Positions 43,414 to 53,462 of a stretch of DNA of 64,000 nucleotides are shown one piece after another. The stretch spans positions 154,982 through 218,981 of the forward strand of contig JAEZWF010000042.1 of assembly GCA_023420415.1 (NCBI GenBank), given 5' to 3'. The translations under genes and the position numbers were made by a program. Numbering within the stretch: the first letter of the stretch is position 1; the number at the start of each line of letters is the position of its first letter. A model generated the notes under the pieces. It saw only the letters and a program-made list of their open reading frames with translations, was not told the DNA's origin and ran no database searches. This DNA is from Actinomycetes bacterium. GTDB lineage: Bacteria; Actinomycetota; Actinomycetes; Actinomycetales; Dermatophilaceae.

Positions 43414-44796
43414 TCAGGAGTCGAAGCCGAGACCGACCGCGTCGAGCGCCTTCAGCCACAGGTTGCGCCGGCCGCCCTGCTCGTCAGCCCGGGCCATCGA
43501 CCACCGGGTGAGCTCGATCCCGGCCCACGCCAACGGTTCCGGCGGGAACGGCAGCGGGGTCTGGCGCACCATGTCGAGCCGCGTGCGTTCGGTGTCGCGC
43601 CCGTAGAGCAGGTCGAGCATGACCTGGGCGCCGAACCGCGTGGCGCCGACCCCGAGACCGGTGTACCCCAGCGCGTAGGCGACCCGTCCGCCCAGCGCGG
43701 TGCCGTAGAACGCGCAGAACCGCGTGCACGTGTCGATCGCACCACCCCACCGGTGTGTGAACTGCAACCCGTCGAGCTGGGGAAAGGTCGTGAAGAAGTG
43801 CTCCGCGAGGGTGTCGAAGGTCTGGGGCCGCTGGTCGAGCGAGGGCCCCATGCGCCGGCCGTAGTGGTAGACCGCGTCGTAGCCGCCCCACAGGATCCGG
43901 TTGTCCGCGGTGAGTCGGTAGTAGTGGAACTGGTTGCCCAGGTCCCCCACGCCGGCCCGGGTCGCCCAGCCGAGCGCGTCGAGCTGGCCCGCGGTCAGCG
44001 GCTCGGTCATGAGCGCGTAGTCGTAGACCGGAACGGTGTGCCAACGGAGCCGAGTCAGCAGCGAAGGAAACGCGTTCGTGCCCAACGCAACCCGGGGCGT
44101 GCGGATGGTCGCACCATCCAGCATTCCCATCTCGACTGCACCGCCGACGACATCGAGCCCGGTCACCCGCACCCCTTCGACGATGCGCACCCCGACCGAC
44201 TCGCAGGCACGGGCCAGGCCCCAGGCCAGCCTGGCCGGGTCGACGACGGCGGTGTCGTCCGGGTCGTAGACACCGCCGAGGTAGGTGGGTGAGTCGAGGT
44301 GCGCACGCACCGCGTCCCGGTCCAGCCGCTCCCCCGACAGCTCGTCGAGCCACGGCAGCTGGTGGGGTCCCGTGGCGACCGACAGCTCACCGGATCGCCT
44401 GAAGTCACAGTCGATCCCGTACCTCGCCACCGTCTCCTCGATCGCATCGAGGTTGGCCCGCCCGAGCCGCGCCAGGGCGGCATACTCCTGCGGCCACCGG
44501 GCCGTCCCGTTGGCCTCGCCATGGGTGAGGCTCGCCGAGCAGAACCCACCGTTGCGTCCGGAGGCCGCCCACCCGACGGTGTTCGCCTCGAGCAGCAGCA
44601 CGTCCAGCCCGGGGTCGGCCTCCTTGGCGAGCAGGGCAGTCCAGAGCCCGGTGTAGCCACCGCCGACGACCACGAGGTCGGCACTCTCGCGTCGCCCCTC
44701 CAGCCCGGACCGCGGTGCAGGCCGATCCGGGGAGTCGAGCCAGAAGACTCGCGGCACGGCGTCGCGCAGCGCCGGGTGGGTCGGGCCCTGGCTCAC
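43414..44796 (-). CDS. FAD-dependent amine oxidoreductase (DAO family, PuuB-like)
   Basis: A 460-residue flavoenzyme. The Rossmann dinucleotide motif DLVVVGGGYTGLWTALLAKEADPGLDVLLLEA is at residues about 37-68, and the SGRNGGFCSASLTHG block is typical of gamma-glutamylputrescine and related amine oxidases. The C-terminal end is GGRVAYALGYTGLGVGATRFG. It is third in a packed operon behind a class III aminotransferase and a semialdehyde dehydrogenase (6 bp from the former), so it probably oxidises an amine whose product feeds those enzymes. Confidence 0.9.
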   Translation of the reverse strand: MSQGPTHPALRDAVPRVFWLDSPDRPAPRSGLEGRRESADLVVVGGGYTGLWTALLAKEADPGLDVLLLEANTVGWAASGRNGGFCSASLTHGEANGTARWPQEYAALARLGRANLDAIEETVARYGIDCDFRRSGELSVATGPHQLPWLDELSGERLDRDAVRAHLDSPTYLGGVYDPDDTAVVDPARLAWGLARACESVGVRIVEGVRVTGLDVVGGAVEMGMLDGATIRTPRVALGTNAFPSLLTRLRWHTVPVYDYALMTEPLTAGQLDALGWATRAGVGDLGNQFHYYRLTADNRILWGGYDAVYHYGRRMGPSLDQRPQTFDTLAEHFFTTFPQLDGLQFTHRWGGAIDTCTRFCAFYGTALGGRVAYALGYTGLGVGATRFGAQVMLDLLYGRDTERTRLDMVRQTPLPFPPEPLAWAGIELTRWSMARADEQGGRRNLWLKALDAVGLGFDS

Positions 44797-44802
44797 GGCC
44801 GC

Positions 44803-46242
44803 TCAGTCGCGGCTCGAGTAGTGGCGGTCGGCCACCTCGAGCGCCTCGTCGAGGATCGCCAGGCCCTCGCGCACCTCGTCGGCCGTGGTGGTGCACGGCG
44901 GCACGACGTGGGTGCGGTTGAAGTGGGTGAACGGCCAGAGGCCGCGTTCCTTGCAGGCGGTGGCGAAGTCGTTCATCGGCCTGGCGTCCGCACCGCTGGC
45001 GTTGTAGGGCACCAGGGGTTCGCGGGTCTTGCGGTCACGGACCAGCTCGACCGCCCAGAAGACCCCGAGACCGCGCACCTCGCCGACGCTCGGGTGGCGG
45101 TCGGCGAGCTCGCGCAGGCCAGGGCCGATGACCTCGGCGCCGAGCGAGCGGGCGTGCTCGATGACGTTCTCCTCCTTGAAGATCTCGATCGACGCGACGG
45201 CCGACGCGCACGCCAGCGGGTGACCCGAGTAGGTCAGCCCGCCGGGGTAGGGCCGGTCGTCGAACGTCTGCGCGATGCGCTCGGAGATGACCACTCCCCC
45301 GAGCGGCACGTAGCCGCTGTTGACGCCCTTGGCGAAGCAGATGAGGTCGGGGGTGACACCCCAGTGGTCGATCGCGAACCACTCGCCGCAGCGCCCGAAG
45401 CCCGACATGACCTCGTCAGCGATCATGACGATGCCGTGCTCGTCGCAGATCGCGCGCACCCCCTCGAGGTAGCCCGGCGGCGGGACGAGGATGCCGTTGG
45501 TGCCGACGACCGACTCGAGGATGATCGCCGCGACCGTGTGCCCACCCTCGACCATGAGCAGGTCGCGCAGGTGCTGCAGGGCGCGCTCGGTCTCCTCCTG
45601 CTCGGTGGTCGAGTGGAAGGCGGAGCGGTAGAGGTAGGGCCCCCAGTAGTGGACGACGCCGGGCACTCCCGGTTCGCTGGGCCAGCGCCGCGGGTCACCG
45701 GTGAGCGTGATCGACCCGGCCGTGGCGCCGTGATAGCTGCGGTATGCCGCGAGCACCTTCTGGCGCCCCGTGTGCAGCCGAGCCATGCGGATGGCGTTCT
45801 CGGTCGCCTCCGCACCACCGTTGGTGAAGAACACGCGGTTGAGGTCGCCGGGTGCGAGCTCGGCGATGAGGCGCGCCGCCTCGGAACGGGCGTCGTTCGC
45901 GAACGGCGGCCCGATCGTGGTGAGGCGACCGGCCTGCTCCTGGATCGCGGCGACGAGCCGCGGGTGCTGGTAGCCGATGTTGACGTTGACCAGCTGGCTG
46001 GAGAAGTCGAGGTAGCGCTTGCCCGCGTAGTCGGTGAAGTGGGACCCCTGCGCGGATGCGATGGGCAGCGGCTCGATCTGCGCCTGCGCCGACCAGGAGT
46101 GGAACACGTGTGCGCGGTCGTCGCGGCGCACTCGCGCCTCGTCGGCGCTGGTGACGGCCGCCAAGGGTGACTCCGCGGCATACCCCTCATTGCTTGTTGT
46201 GGTGGGATGCGTTGCGCGGGAACGGGACTGGGTCGTCGTCAT
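44803..46242 (-). CDS. Class III omega-aminotransferase (beta-alanine/putrescine type)
   Basis: A 479-residue PLP enzyme of the class III (OAT) family. The motif ATENAIRMARLHTGRQKVLAAYRSYHGATAG binds cofactor phosphate, and the conserved GIVMIADEVMSGFGRCGEWFA holds the Asp that contacts the PLP ring nitrogen; Lys follows in LICFAKGVNSGYVPLGGV. Products would be a semialdehyde and alanine or glutamate. ATG 46242 has GAGGAG upstream and is preferred over GTG 46248. It starts 9 bp after the mmsA-like stop in the same operon. Confidence 0.92.
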   Translation of the reverse strand: MTTTQSRSRATHPTTTSNEGYAAESPLAAVTSADEARVRRDDRAHVFHSWSAQAQIEPLPIASAQGSHFTDYAGKRYLDFSSQLVNVNIGYQHPRLVAAIQEQAGRLTTIGPPFANDARSEAARLIAELAPGDLNRVFFTNGGAEATENAIRMARLHTGRQKVLAAYRSYHGATAGSITLTGDPRRWPSEPGVPGVVHYWGPYLYRSAFHSTTEQEETERALQHLRDLLMVEGGHTVAAIILESVVGTNGILVPPPGYLEGVRAICDEHGIVMIADEVMSGFGRCGEWFAIDHWGVTPDLICFAKGVNSGYVPLGGVVISERIAQTFDDRPYPGGLTYSGHPLACASAVASIEIFKEENVIEHARSLGAEVIGPGLRELADRHPSVGEVRGLGVFWAVELVRDRKTREPLVPYNASGADARPMNDFATACKERGLWPFTHFNRTHVVPPCTTTADEVREGLAILDEALEVADRHYSSRD

Positions 46243-46251
46243 GGCCACTCC

Positions 46252-47742
<1,491 letters not shown>

Positions 47743-47775
47743 GCTCGCCACCATACGAGCCAGCACGGTGGCACA

Positions 47776-47802
47776 CAATCGGTTGATTGCTACAGTACAA
47801 AT
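47776..47802 (+). promoter_or_regulatory. Regulator promoter with CAATC/GATTG inverted repeat
   Basis: CAATC-GGTT-GATTG (47776-47789) precedes a -10 box TACAGT (47791-47796) that ends 6 nt before the GTG of the MocR gene, so the transcript is probably leaderless. The repeat is the likely MocR site between the divergent genes. Confidence 0.5.
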
Positions 47803-49170
47803 GTGAAGGCGATGCTGTCGGCGATCGAGCAGCGGCTCGACCGGGCCACCACCAAGGGGCTGGCGCAGGCCGTGTCGACCGCGATCCGCGACGGCGAGCT
47901 GCGGGCGGGCGACCGGCTGCCGCCGATCCGCACCGTGGCCGCCGAGCTCGGCCTCTCCCCCACGACGGTCAGCGCCGCCTGGACCCTGCTGCGCCGCTCG
48001 GGTGCGCTGGTCACCGACGGTCGCCGGGGCACGACAGTGCTCGACCCGGACGGCGCCGCCCCGGCCGCCGCCACGCGCTACCGCCAGGCGCTCGACCACC
48101 GGGGCATCGCCCTCGACCTGTCGACCGGCGTGCCCGATCCGGCCCTGCTGCCCGACCTGCGGGCGGCCCTGCACGCGGTCACCACGGCACCCCCCACCGG
48201 CAGCTACCTCGACGACCCCGTCCTGCCCGAGCTCGCCGACGTGCTGCGCACCGACTGGCCGGTGCGGGGCGCCGCACTCACCGTGGTCGACGGGGCCATG
48301 GACGGACTCGACCTGCTCGCTCGCTCGACCCTGGGCTTCGGTGACCGGGTCGTGGTCGAGGACCCCGGCTTCCCACCTCTGCTCGACCTGCTCGAGTCGC
48401 TCGGCGTCGAGGTCGTGGGTGTCCCCGTCGACGACGAGGGCCTCGAGCTGGACGGCCTGCGCACGGCGCTCGCCCGCGGCATACGCGCCGTCTTCATCCA
48501 GCCCCGCGCCCAGAACCCCACCGGCGTCACCATGAGCCGCCACCGCGCCAAGGCCATCGCCGAACTCGCCAACAGCTCGGGTTTCCTTGTGGTGGAGGAC
48601 GATTCGGCCTACGGCATCTCGTCCTCGCCGTTGGTCAGCCTCGGGCGCTGGGCGCCCGATCGCACGGTCCACCTGCGGTCGTTCTCCAAGGCCTACGGCC
48701 CCGACCTGCGCCTGGCCGCGATGAGCGCACCCGCCGAGGTGCACCGGTCGGTCACCCTGCGCCGACAGCTCGGCCAGGGTTGGTCCAGCCGGCTGCTCCA
48801 GCAGGTGCTCGTGTCACTGCTGACCAGTGCGGAGTCGCGTCGCCACGTGGCCGAGGCGAGCCGGAGGTATGCCGCGCGGCGGGCCGCCTTCGTCGCTCGC
48901 CTGCGCGACGCCGGCGTCGAGGTCGGAGGCGCCGAGGGCCTCAACGCGTGGGTGCCCGTCGCCGACGAGACCGCTGCCGTGGTGCGTCTGGCCCGCCAGG
49001 GGATCGGGGTCGCGGCGGGTGCACCGTTCCGCGTCGGTGACCGCACCGACCCGGTCGGCGGCCACGTGCGGGTGACGATCGCCGCCGTGGACCACGACCG
49101 CATGCCCGAGCTCACCGACCTGGTGGCCGCCGCCGCGCAGCCCCTCACCTGGAGCCGTCCCTCACGCTGA
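47803..49170 (+). CDS. MocR-type regulator (GntR HTH fused to aminotransferase-like domain)
   Basis: A 455-residue regulator. The GntR winged helix is at residues 15-75 (VSTAIRDGELRAGDRLPPIRTVAAELGLSPTTVSAAW), joined to a fold-type I aminotransferase-like domain with GAMDGLDLLARS, FIQPRAQNPTG and the PLP lysine in HLRSFSKAYGPDLRLA. MocR/GabR proteins sense an amino compound through PLP and control divergent catabolic genes, here the mmsA-aminotransferase-oxidoreductase operon. GTG 47803 is placed right at the predicted transcription start. Confidence 0.92.
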   Translation: MKAMLSAIEQRLDRATTKGLAQAVSTAIRDGELRAGDRLPPIRTVAAELGLSPTTVSAAWTLLRRSGALVTDGRRGTTVLDPDGAAPAAATRYRQALDHRGIALDLSTGVPDPALLPDLRAALHAVTTAPPTGSYLDDPVLPELADVLRTDWPVRGAALTVVDGAMDGLDLLARSTLGFGDRVVVEDPGFPPLLDLLESLGVEVVGVPVDDEGLELDGLRTALARGIRAVFIQPRAQNPTGVTMSRHRAKAIAELANSSGFLVVEDDSAYGISSSPLVSLGRWAPDRTVHLRSFSKAYGPDLRLAAMSAPAEVHRSVTLRRQLGQGWSSRLLQQVLVSLLTSAESRRHVAEASRRYAARRAAFVARLRDAGVEVGGAEGLNAWVPVADETAAVVRLARQGIGVAAGAPFRVGDRTDPVGGHVRVTIAAVDHDRMPELTDLVAAAAQPLTWSRPSR

Positions 49171-49257
49171 GCGGCGCGTCCGGAACCGGACGGCGCACCG
49201 GCACGGCCCGGCGACACGACCGCCGCGCACCCGCGGGACAGGGGCCCGGAACGGCAC

Positions 49258-49288
49258 GAAGGCCGGGCTGCAGGGTTGCCCGGCCTTC
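49258..49288 (+). terminator. Terminator of the MocR gene
   Basis: GAAGGCCGGG pairs with CCCGGCCTTC around an 11-nt loop, 87 bp after the stop. Confidence 0.7.
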
Positions 49289-49506
49289 GGCCCGCCACCA
49301 TCAGGTGGACGTCCATGTTGCACGTTCAAGCCTAGGGGTGAACAGGGGCGACACGCTCAGGCATTTGACGGACTTTCTTCCCGGATGTCGACGGAAGCGC
49401 CCGGATTACCCCGGTTGCGGCCGAACTCGTCCCTCACCCACTTCCGGCCACACCGGCTCGAAGACGCACCGCACATCAAGCCTCAGTGGCCCGAAGTCGG
49501 ACGGGA

Positions 49507-49631
49507 CGGCGGAGGGCGTGGGACTCCGCGGACTTCCTCGTACCTCGGAAGTTCGCTTCCCTTCATCCCCCGCCCCCGCCGGCTCCGCAAGGGCGCTCCG
49601 CGCCCGGCGGAGCTCGGCGGAGGGCGTGGGA
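49507..49631. repeat. 17-bp direct repeat of the tRNA-Ser(TGA) 3' end
   Basis: CGGCGGAGGGCGTGGGA occurs at 49507-49523 and at 49615-49631, the second spanning the tRNA 3' end. The copies are 108 bp apart. The sequence 49289-49617 holds no gene; it has GC-rich inverted repeats such as CTCCGCGCCCGGCGGAG. The arrangement mirrors that at tRNA-Ser(GCT). Confidence 0.75.
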
Positions 49632-49704
49632 TTCGAACCCACGAGACGGTTGCCCGCCTAGCGGTTTTCAAGACCGCCGCACTAGGCCACTATGCGAGCC
49701 CTCC
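49618..49704 (-). tRNA. tRNA-Ser (anticodon TGA)
   Basis: An 87-nt type II tRNA on the minus strand. The acceptor stem pairs GGAGGGC with GCCCTCC; the anticodon loop CTTGAAA exposes TGA, the variable arm is long, and the T-arm is GGTTCGAATCC. It reads UCN serine codons. CCA not encoded. Confidence 0.95.
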
Positions 49705-49809
49705 TCGGCCACGCGGCATACCGCCCGCGACCGGGGACCAACGGTAGCGCGGCCTGCGAGCCGGCAGACCCCCGGTTAGGGTCGAACGGCAACCCATCAG
49801 GAGGTCCCC

Positions 49810-50142
49810 ATGAGCAAGCTGTCGTTCCTCGCCGGCCTGGCCGCCGGCTACGTGCTCGGCGCCAAGGCCGGACGCAAGCGGTACGAGCAGATCCGCACCC
49901 AGGCCGACAAGTTCTGGTCGAGCGATCCCGTGCAGGCGCGCGTCGACACCGTCAAGCAGTCCGTCAAGGACCAGGCCCCCGCCGTCGCCGCCAAGCTCGG
50001 AGACGTCGCCAAGTCCGCCGCCACCAGCGCCGGCGACCGCATCAAGGGCGAGGACCTGCCCGACACCATCCACCGCAGCACCGACGGGCGGCTGCACGCC
50101 GACACCACCGGTTTCGGCCCCGGGCCCGGCAAGCTGCCCTGA
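49810..50142 (+). CDS. YtxH-like general stress/membrane-associated protein
   Basis: A 110-residue protein. The first 25 residues form a hydrophobic, glycine-containing segment (FLAGLAAGYVLGAKAGRKRYEQI), the YtxH signature; a coiled, Ala/Lys-rich helix follows (ARVDTVKQSVKDQAPAVAAKLGDVAKSAATS). Such proteins are common in Actinobacteria and of unknown function. Ribosome site AGGAGG before ATG 49810. Monocistronic with a hairpin after it. Confidence 0.85.
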   Translation: MSKLSFLAGLAAGYVLGAKAGRKRYEQIRTQADKFWSSDPVQARVDTVKQSVKDQAPAVAAKLGDVAKSAATSAGDRIKGEDLPDTIHRSTDGRLHADTTGFGPGPGKLP

Positions 50143-50183
50143 CCCGCGCGCGGCGCGCCCGCGGCATACCCGCACGCACGAGA

Positions 50184-50218
50184 GGGCGGTGCGACCACCC
50201 CCGTGAGTCGCACCGCCC
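50184..50218 (+). terminator. Terminator after the YtxH-like gene
   Basis: GGGCGGTGCGAC pairs with GTCGCACCGCCC (12 bp, 11-nt loop), 42 bp after the stop. Confidence 0.75.
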
Positions 50219-50505
50219 GTCGTCCCCTGCCTGCCCCTTGGGGGCTCAAGGTGTCGGCACGCCCCCGTGCGCTTCCACCTCCACCGGTGACACCCCTGGC
50301 GGCCACCGGCGTCTTCCTCGTCCCCCGATCAGGCTGACACCCCACAAGAGCGCCCTTGGGCCTCCCTGATACATCCCGGATGAAAGAAAAATTCCGGCAC
50401 TCTTCGCGTATCACCCGGTGCGCTCGATTCTCCTGTCCCGTAACGCGGTTCCTCTCACTACGCTGACCTCACCGCGTCGTCGGCGCGAACTCCGCAGGAG
50501 AATCC
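50219..50505 (+). promoter_or_regulatory. Upstream region of the protease/sigma cassette
   Basis: About 290 bp without a gene. The part from 50380 is less GC-rich (GATGAAAGAAAAATTCC), a likely promoter or activator zone. GGAG (50491-50494) lies 11 nt before the subtilisin ATG. No known operator seen. Confidence 0.4.
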
Positions 50506-52125
50506 ATGGCCTCCACACCACCCCCTCCACCCCAGGGTCCCGGGCCAGCTCCCTGGGTGGCCATCACCCGCGCCGCCGCCCGCCGCCACGACGCGCGGGT
50601 GCTCGACCCGACGCGCGCCACTCGCCTCGAGCGCGACGACGCACTCGAACCGACCCTGTATGCCGGCAACATCCTCATCGTGCGTGGGTTGCCGACGCGG
50701 TCGGCGGGGGGCCCGATCGAGGCCATCACCGCGATCGCCGAGCGGCTCGGGTATGCCGTCGTGCCGCGTCGCGACGAACGGTTCGAGTCGCTCGTGGCCA
50801 GCAACCAGCTCGAGGACGCGGCCGATGCGGCGGTCTCGACGACCCTGGAGCTGCGGCCACTGGCAGGGCGCGCGGTCACGGCTCCCGACGCGTGGCTGGT
50901 GCTGCAGACCCTGCGGGCGCAGAACCCGCAGGCGGCGCAAGGGGTCTCGCTCAGCCACGTGGTGACCGCGGCCGGGTACGGATCCGGCGTCGGGTACGGC
51001 TCCGGTGTCGGGTACGGGTCCGGGGTGGGCTACGGATCGGGCGTTGGCTACGGGTCAGGGGTCGGGTACGGCTCGGGCGTCGCCGACGACGACGTGCAGA
51101 TGCCAGCGGGCGGGCCCGCGGGCCGGCTCCCGGTGGTCTGGCACGGGCCGGTGCCGGGGTCCGGCCGGCGTCCCGCCAGGTCCACGACGGATGCGAAGGG
51201 CAGCCGACCGCCCGTGGTGGCGCTGCTCGACACCGGCATCGGGGAGCACCCGTGGTTCGCCGACGGGGTGATCCGGGACGTCACGGTCGACGGCCTGCCG
51301 ATCGGGCTCCGGTTCTCCCCCGACGACGACCCGGAGCGCACGGGCTGCACGGTCGACCGGGTCAACGGGCTGCTCGACCCGCTCGCCGGTCACGGCACGT
51401 TCATCGCCGGGGTGGTGCGGGCCCACTGCCCCGAGGCGACCCTGATGTCCGTGCCGGTGATGCCGGGTGACGGCGTCACCGACGAGGCGTTCCTGGTGGA
51501 GACCCTGTCGCTGCTCTACGTGCGCCAGCTGCTCGCCCTGTCGGGTCGGCTCAAGGGCCCACCCGTCGACGTCCTGTCGCTGTCGCTCGGCTACTACCAC
51601 GAGGCGCGCGGCGCGTTCGACGACGAGCCGGCCTTCCTCGCCGTGCTGCGGGCGCTGGCAGGCACCGGGGTCGCGATCGTCGCGGCCGCCGGGAACGGCG
51701 CCACCAGCCACGAGTTCTACCCGGCGGCGTTCGCGGTGGTCGACGGGTTCGCGACTCCCGTAACCAGCGTCGGCGCGCTCAACCCGGACTGCACCACGGT
51801 GTCGGCCTACTCCAACACCGGCGACTGGGTGCGCGAATACCGTTGCGGCACAGCGGTGGTCAGCACCATGCCCGTCACGCTCAATGGCAGCCTCCAGTCG
51901 ATCCTCCATCGCGACGAACCGCCCTACCCGGCCCGGGCCACGGCCGACCCGGATGACTTCTCCGGCGGGTTCGGGGTGTGGAGCGGCACGTCCTTCGCCG
52001 CGCCCGCGTTCGCCGGCGACCTGGCCGCGCGGCTCACGTCCGGCGCCTTCGACCCAGATGACCCCAGGACGCGGCTGCGCCGGATGCGCGCAGCGGTCAA
52101 GGCCGTGGCGGGAGGCGTGCGGTGA
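50506..52125 (+). CDS. Subtilisin-like S8 serine protease of the sigma/CHAT cassette
   Basis: A 539-residue protease with the full triad: Asp242 (ALLDTGIG), His296 (GHGTFIAGVV) and Ser496 (GTSFAAPAFAG). It has no signal peptide, so it acts inside the cell. Residues 1-155 form a domain I do not recognise (ILIVRGLPTRSAGGPIEAI... DAWLVLQTLRAQNP), then six perfect GYGSGV repeats (157-192), then the catalytic domain. The first of four genes joined by short stop-start overlaps with a sigma factor, a beta-sandwich protein and a TPR-CHAT protease, it may process one of them. Confidence 0.92.
   Translation: MASTPPPPPQGPGPAPWVAITRAAARRHDARVLDPTRATRLERDDALEPTLYAGNILIVRGLPTRSAGGPIEAITAIAERLGYAVVPRRDERFESLVASNQLEDAADAAVSTTLELRPLAGRAVTAPDAWLVLQTLRAQNPQAAQGVSLSHVVTAAGYGSGVGYGSGVGYGSGVGYGSGVGYGSGVGYGSGVADDDVQMPAGGPAGRLPVVWHGPVPGSGRRPARSTTDAKGSRPPVVALLDTGIGEHPWFADGVIRDVTVDGLPIGLRFSPDDDPERTGCTVDRVNGLLDPLAGHGTFIAGVVRAHCPEATLMSVPVMPGDGVTDEAFLVETLSLLYVRQLLALSGRLKGPPVDVLSLSLGYYHEARGAFDDEPAFLAVLRALAGTGVAIVAAAGNGATSHEFYPAAFAVVDGFATPVTSVGALNPDCTTVSAYSNTGDWVREYRCGTAVVSTMPVTLNGSLQSILHRDEPPYPARATADPDDFSGGFGVWSGTSFAAPAFAGDLAARLTSGAFDPDDPRTRLRRMRAAVKAVAGGVR
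50974..51081 (+). repeat. Six in-frame 18-bp repeats encoding GYGSGV
   Basis: Six tandem 18-bp units inside the subtilisin gene. All encode GYGSGV exactly, but the synonymous positions differ between units (GGA/GGC/GGG, TCC/TCG/TCA, GTC/GTG/GTT), so the peptide, not the DNA, is conserved. It forms a flexible linker between the N-terminal and catalytic domains. Confidence 0.97.
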
Positions 52126-52718
52126 TGCAGGCCGGGGAGAGCACAGGTGGGCTGGCGGACTTCGCGGCCTCCGCGTTCTCCGCCTACCGCGACGGACGAC
52201 CCGAGGCCATGTCGCACCTCGTCGACCGCACCACCCCACTGCTCTGGCACGTCGCGCGGTCCCAGGGCTTGTCCGGCACCCAGGCCGAGGACGTCGTCCA
52301 GAACACCTGGCTGCGGCTCATCCAGCACTCCGCGAGCATCACCGACCCGCAGGGGGTGCTCAAGTGGCTCCTCACCACGGCCCGGCGCGAGGCCTGGGCA
52401 GTGACCCGCAGGGCCCGTCGGGAGGAGGTCCGAGAGGACGTGGGCGAGGCCGTGACCGCGGCCAGGCCACCGGAGGACGACACCATGGACGTTGTCCTGC
52501 GCAGCCAGGACCAGAGCCTGCTGTGGCGTCACGTCCGTGACCTCCCCGAACGCTGCCAGACGCTGCTGCGGGTCATCGCGCTCGCCGACCGTCCCGACTA
52601 CGCCCAGGTCGCAGAGGCGTTGGGTATGCCGGTCGGCAGCATCGGGCCCACGCGCGGCAGGTGCCTGGCCAAGCTGCGAGCGGCGCTCGTGGCCGACCCG
52701 AAGTGGGCGACGTCATGA
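52122..52718 (+). CDS. ECF-like sigma factor of the protease cassette
   Basis: A 198-residue sigma-70 family factor. Region 2 has QGLSGTQAEDVVQNTWLRLIQHSASI and region 4 is LPERCQTLLRVIALADRPDYAQVAEALGMPVGSIGPTRGRCLAKLR, an HTH. It starts at GTG 52122 (or ATG 52125) overlapping the protease stop and overlaps the next gene by ATGA, so all are made together. There is no classic zinc anti-sigma gene; the adjacent beta-sandwich protein may take that role. Confidence 0.92.
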   Translation: MMQAGESTGGLADFAASAFSAYRDGRPEAMSHLVDRTTPLLWHVARSQGLSGTQAEDVVQNTWLRLIQHSASITDPQGVLKWLLTTARREAWAVTRRARREEVREDVGEAVTAARPPEDDTMDVVLRSQDQSLLWRHVRDLPERCQTLLRVIALADRPDYAQVAEALGMPVGSIGPTRGRCLAKLRAALVADPKWATS

Positions 52719-53260
52719 GCGGCGACGCCACGGGGCGCCACGGCGGACCAGGCGCCGGACGCGAAGACCGGGACGCCGTCGTTCCCGGCGAACAGGACGC
52801 TCTCGACGACCTCGACATCCGGGCCCTCGCCACGCTGCGGACCGTGTGGGAGGCGAGCGATCCTGTGCCGGTCGGGCTCGAGGACCGCGTCAAGTTTGCG
52901 ATGACGGTGGCAGCCCTCGAGGCCGATGTCGCCGAAATCGCTTCCGGCACAGTGGAATCGGCAGGCGTGCGCGCCACGGCATACGACCGCGCCGCGACGA
53001 TCACGTTCTCCAGCGAGACGCTCAGCGCGATGATCACCATCGAGATCGTCGACGGGACGAGCGCCCGGCTCTCGGGCTGGGTCACGACCGGCCCCACCCA
53101 GGTGGAGCTGCGCGAACGGTCCCGCACCCAGGAGACCACGGCCGACGACGCTGGCCGGTTCAGCTTCGCCTCCGTGGAGCGTGGACTCGCCCACCTGGTG
53201 ATGCGCCGCCTCGACGACCCGGACAGCAGGCCGGTCATCACGCCGGCCATAGAGATCTGA
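52715..53260 (+). CDS. Beta-sandwich protein linked to the sigma factor (possible sigma partner)
   Basis: A 181-residue cytoplasmic protein I cannot name. It has an acidic Gly-rich start, a helical stretch (about 35-80: LDDLDIRALATLRTVWEASD... EDRVKFAMTVAALEADVAEI) and a C-terminal beta-sandwich with the look of a carboxypeptidase-regulatory-like domain (ATITFSSETLSAMITIEIVD... TADDAGRFSFASVERG). It has no membrane helix or zinc motif. ATG 52715 overlaps the sigma stop. Its position suits an anti-sigma or a cleavable adaptor; that is inference. Confidence 0.65.
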   Translation: MSGDATGRHGGPGAGREDRDAVVPGEQDALDDLDIRALATLRTVWEASDPVPVGLEDRVKFAMTVAALEADVAEIASGTVESAGVRATAYDRAATITFSSETLSAMITIEIVDGTSARLSGWVTTGPTQVELRERSRTQETTADDAGRFSFASVERGLAHLVMRRLDDPDSRPVITPAIEI

Positions 53261-53462
53261 GGCGAGCCGAGGTGAGGGCATCGAGGTAGCGGACCACCAG
53301 GTCGCGGAGCTGCTCAGCAGCGCCCGTCACCTCAACGAGATCGGCCGCTTCCGCGACGCGGAACGGACGCTGCGCCGCGCCCTGCTGCGCGCCGACCGAC
53401 TGCCGGAGGGCGAACGCTCCGCCGCCACCGCACGCCTGCTCATCACGCTGGCGTGGCCGACG

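Noticed and set aside
50974..51081. Regular 18-bp repeats that could suggest a CRISPR or VNTR
   Set aside because: They are in frame within the subtilisin gene and have no spacers; the peptide is conserved, not the DNA.
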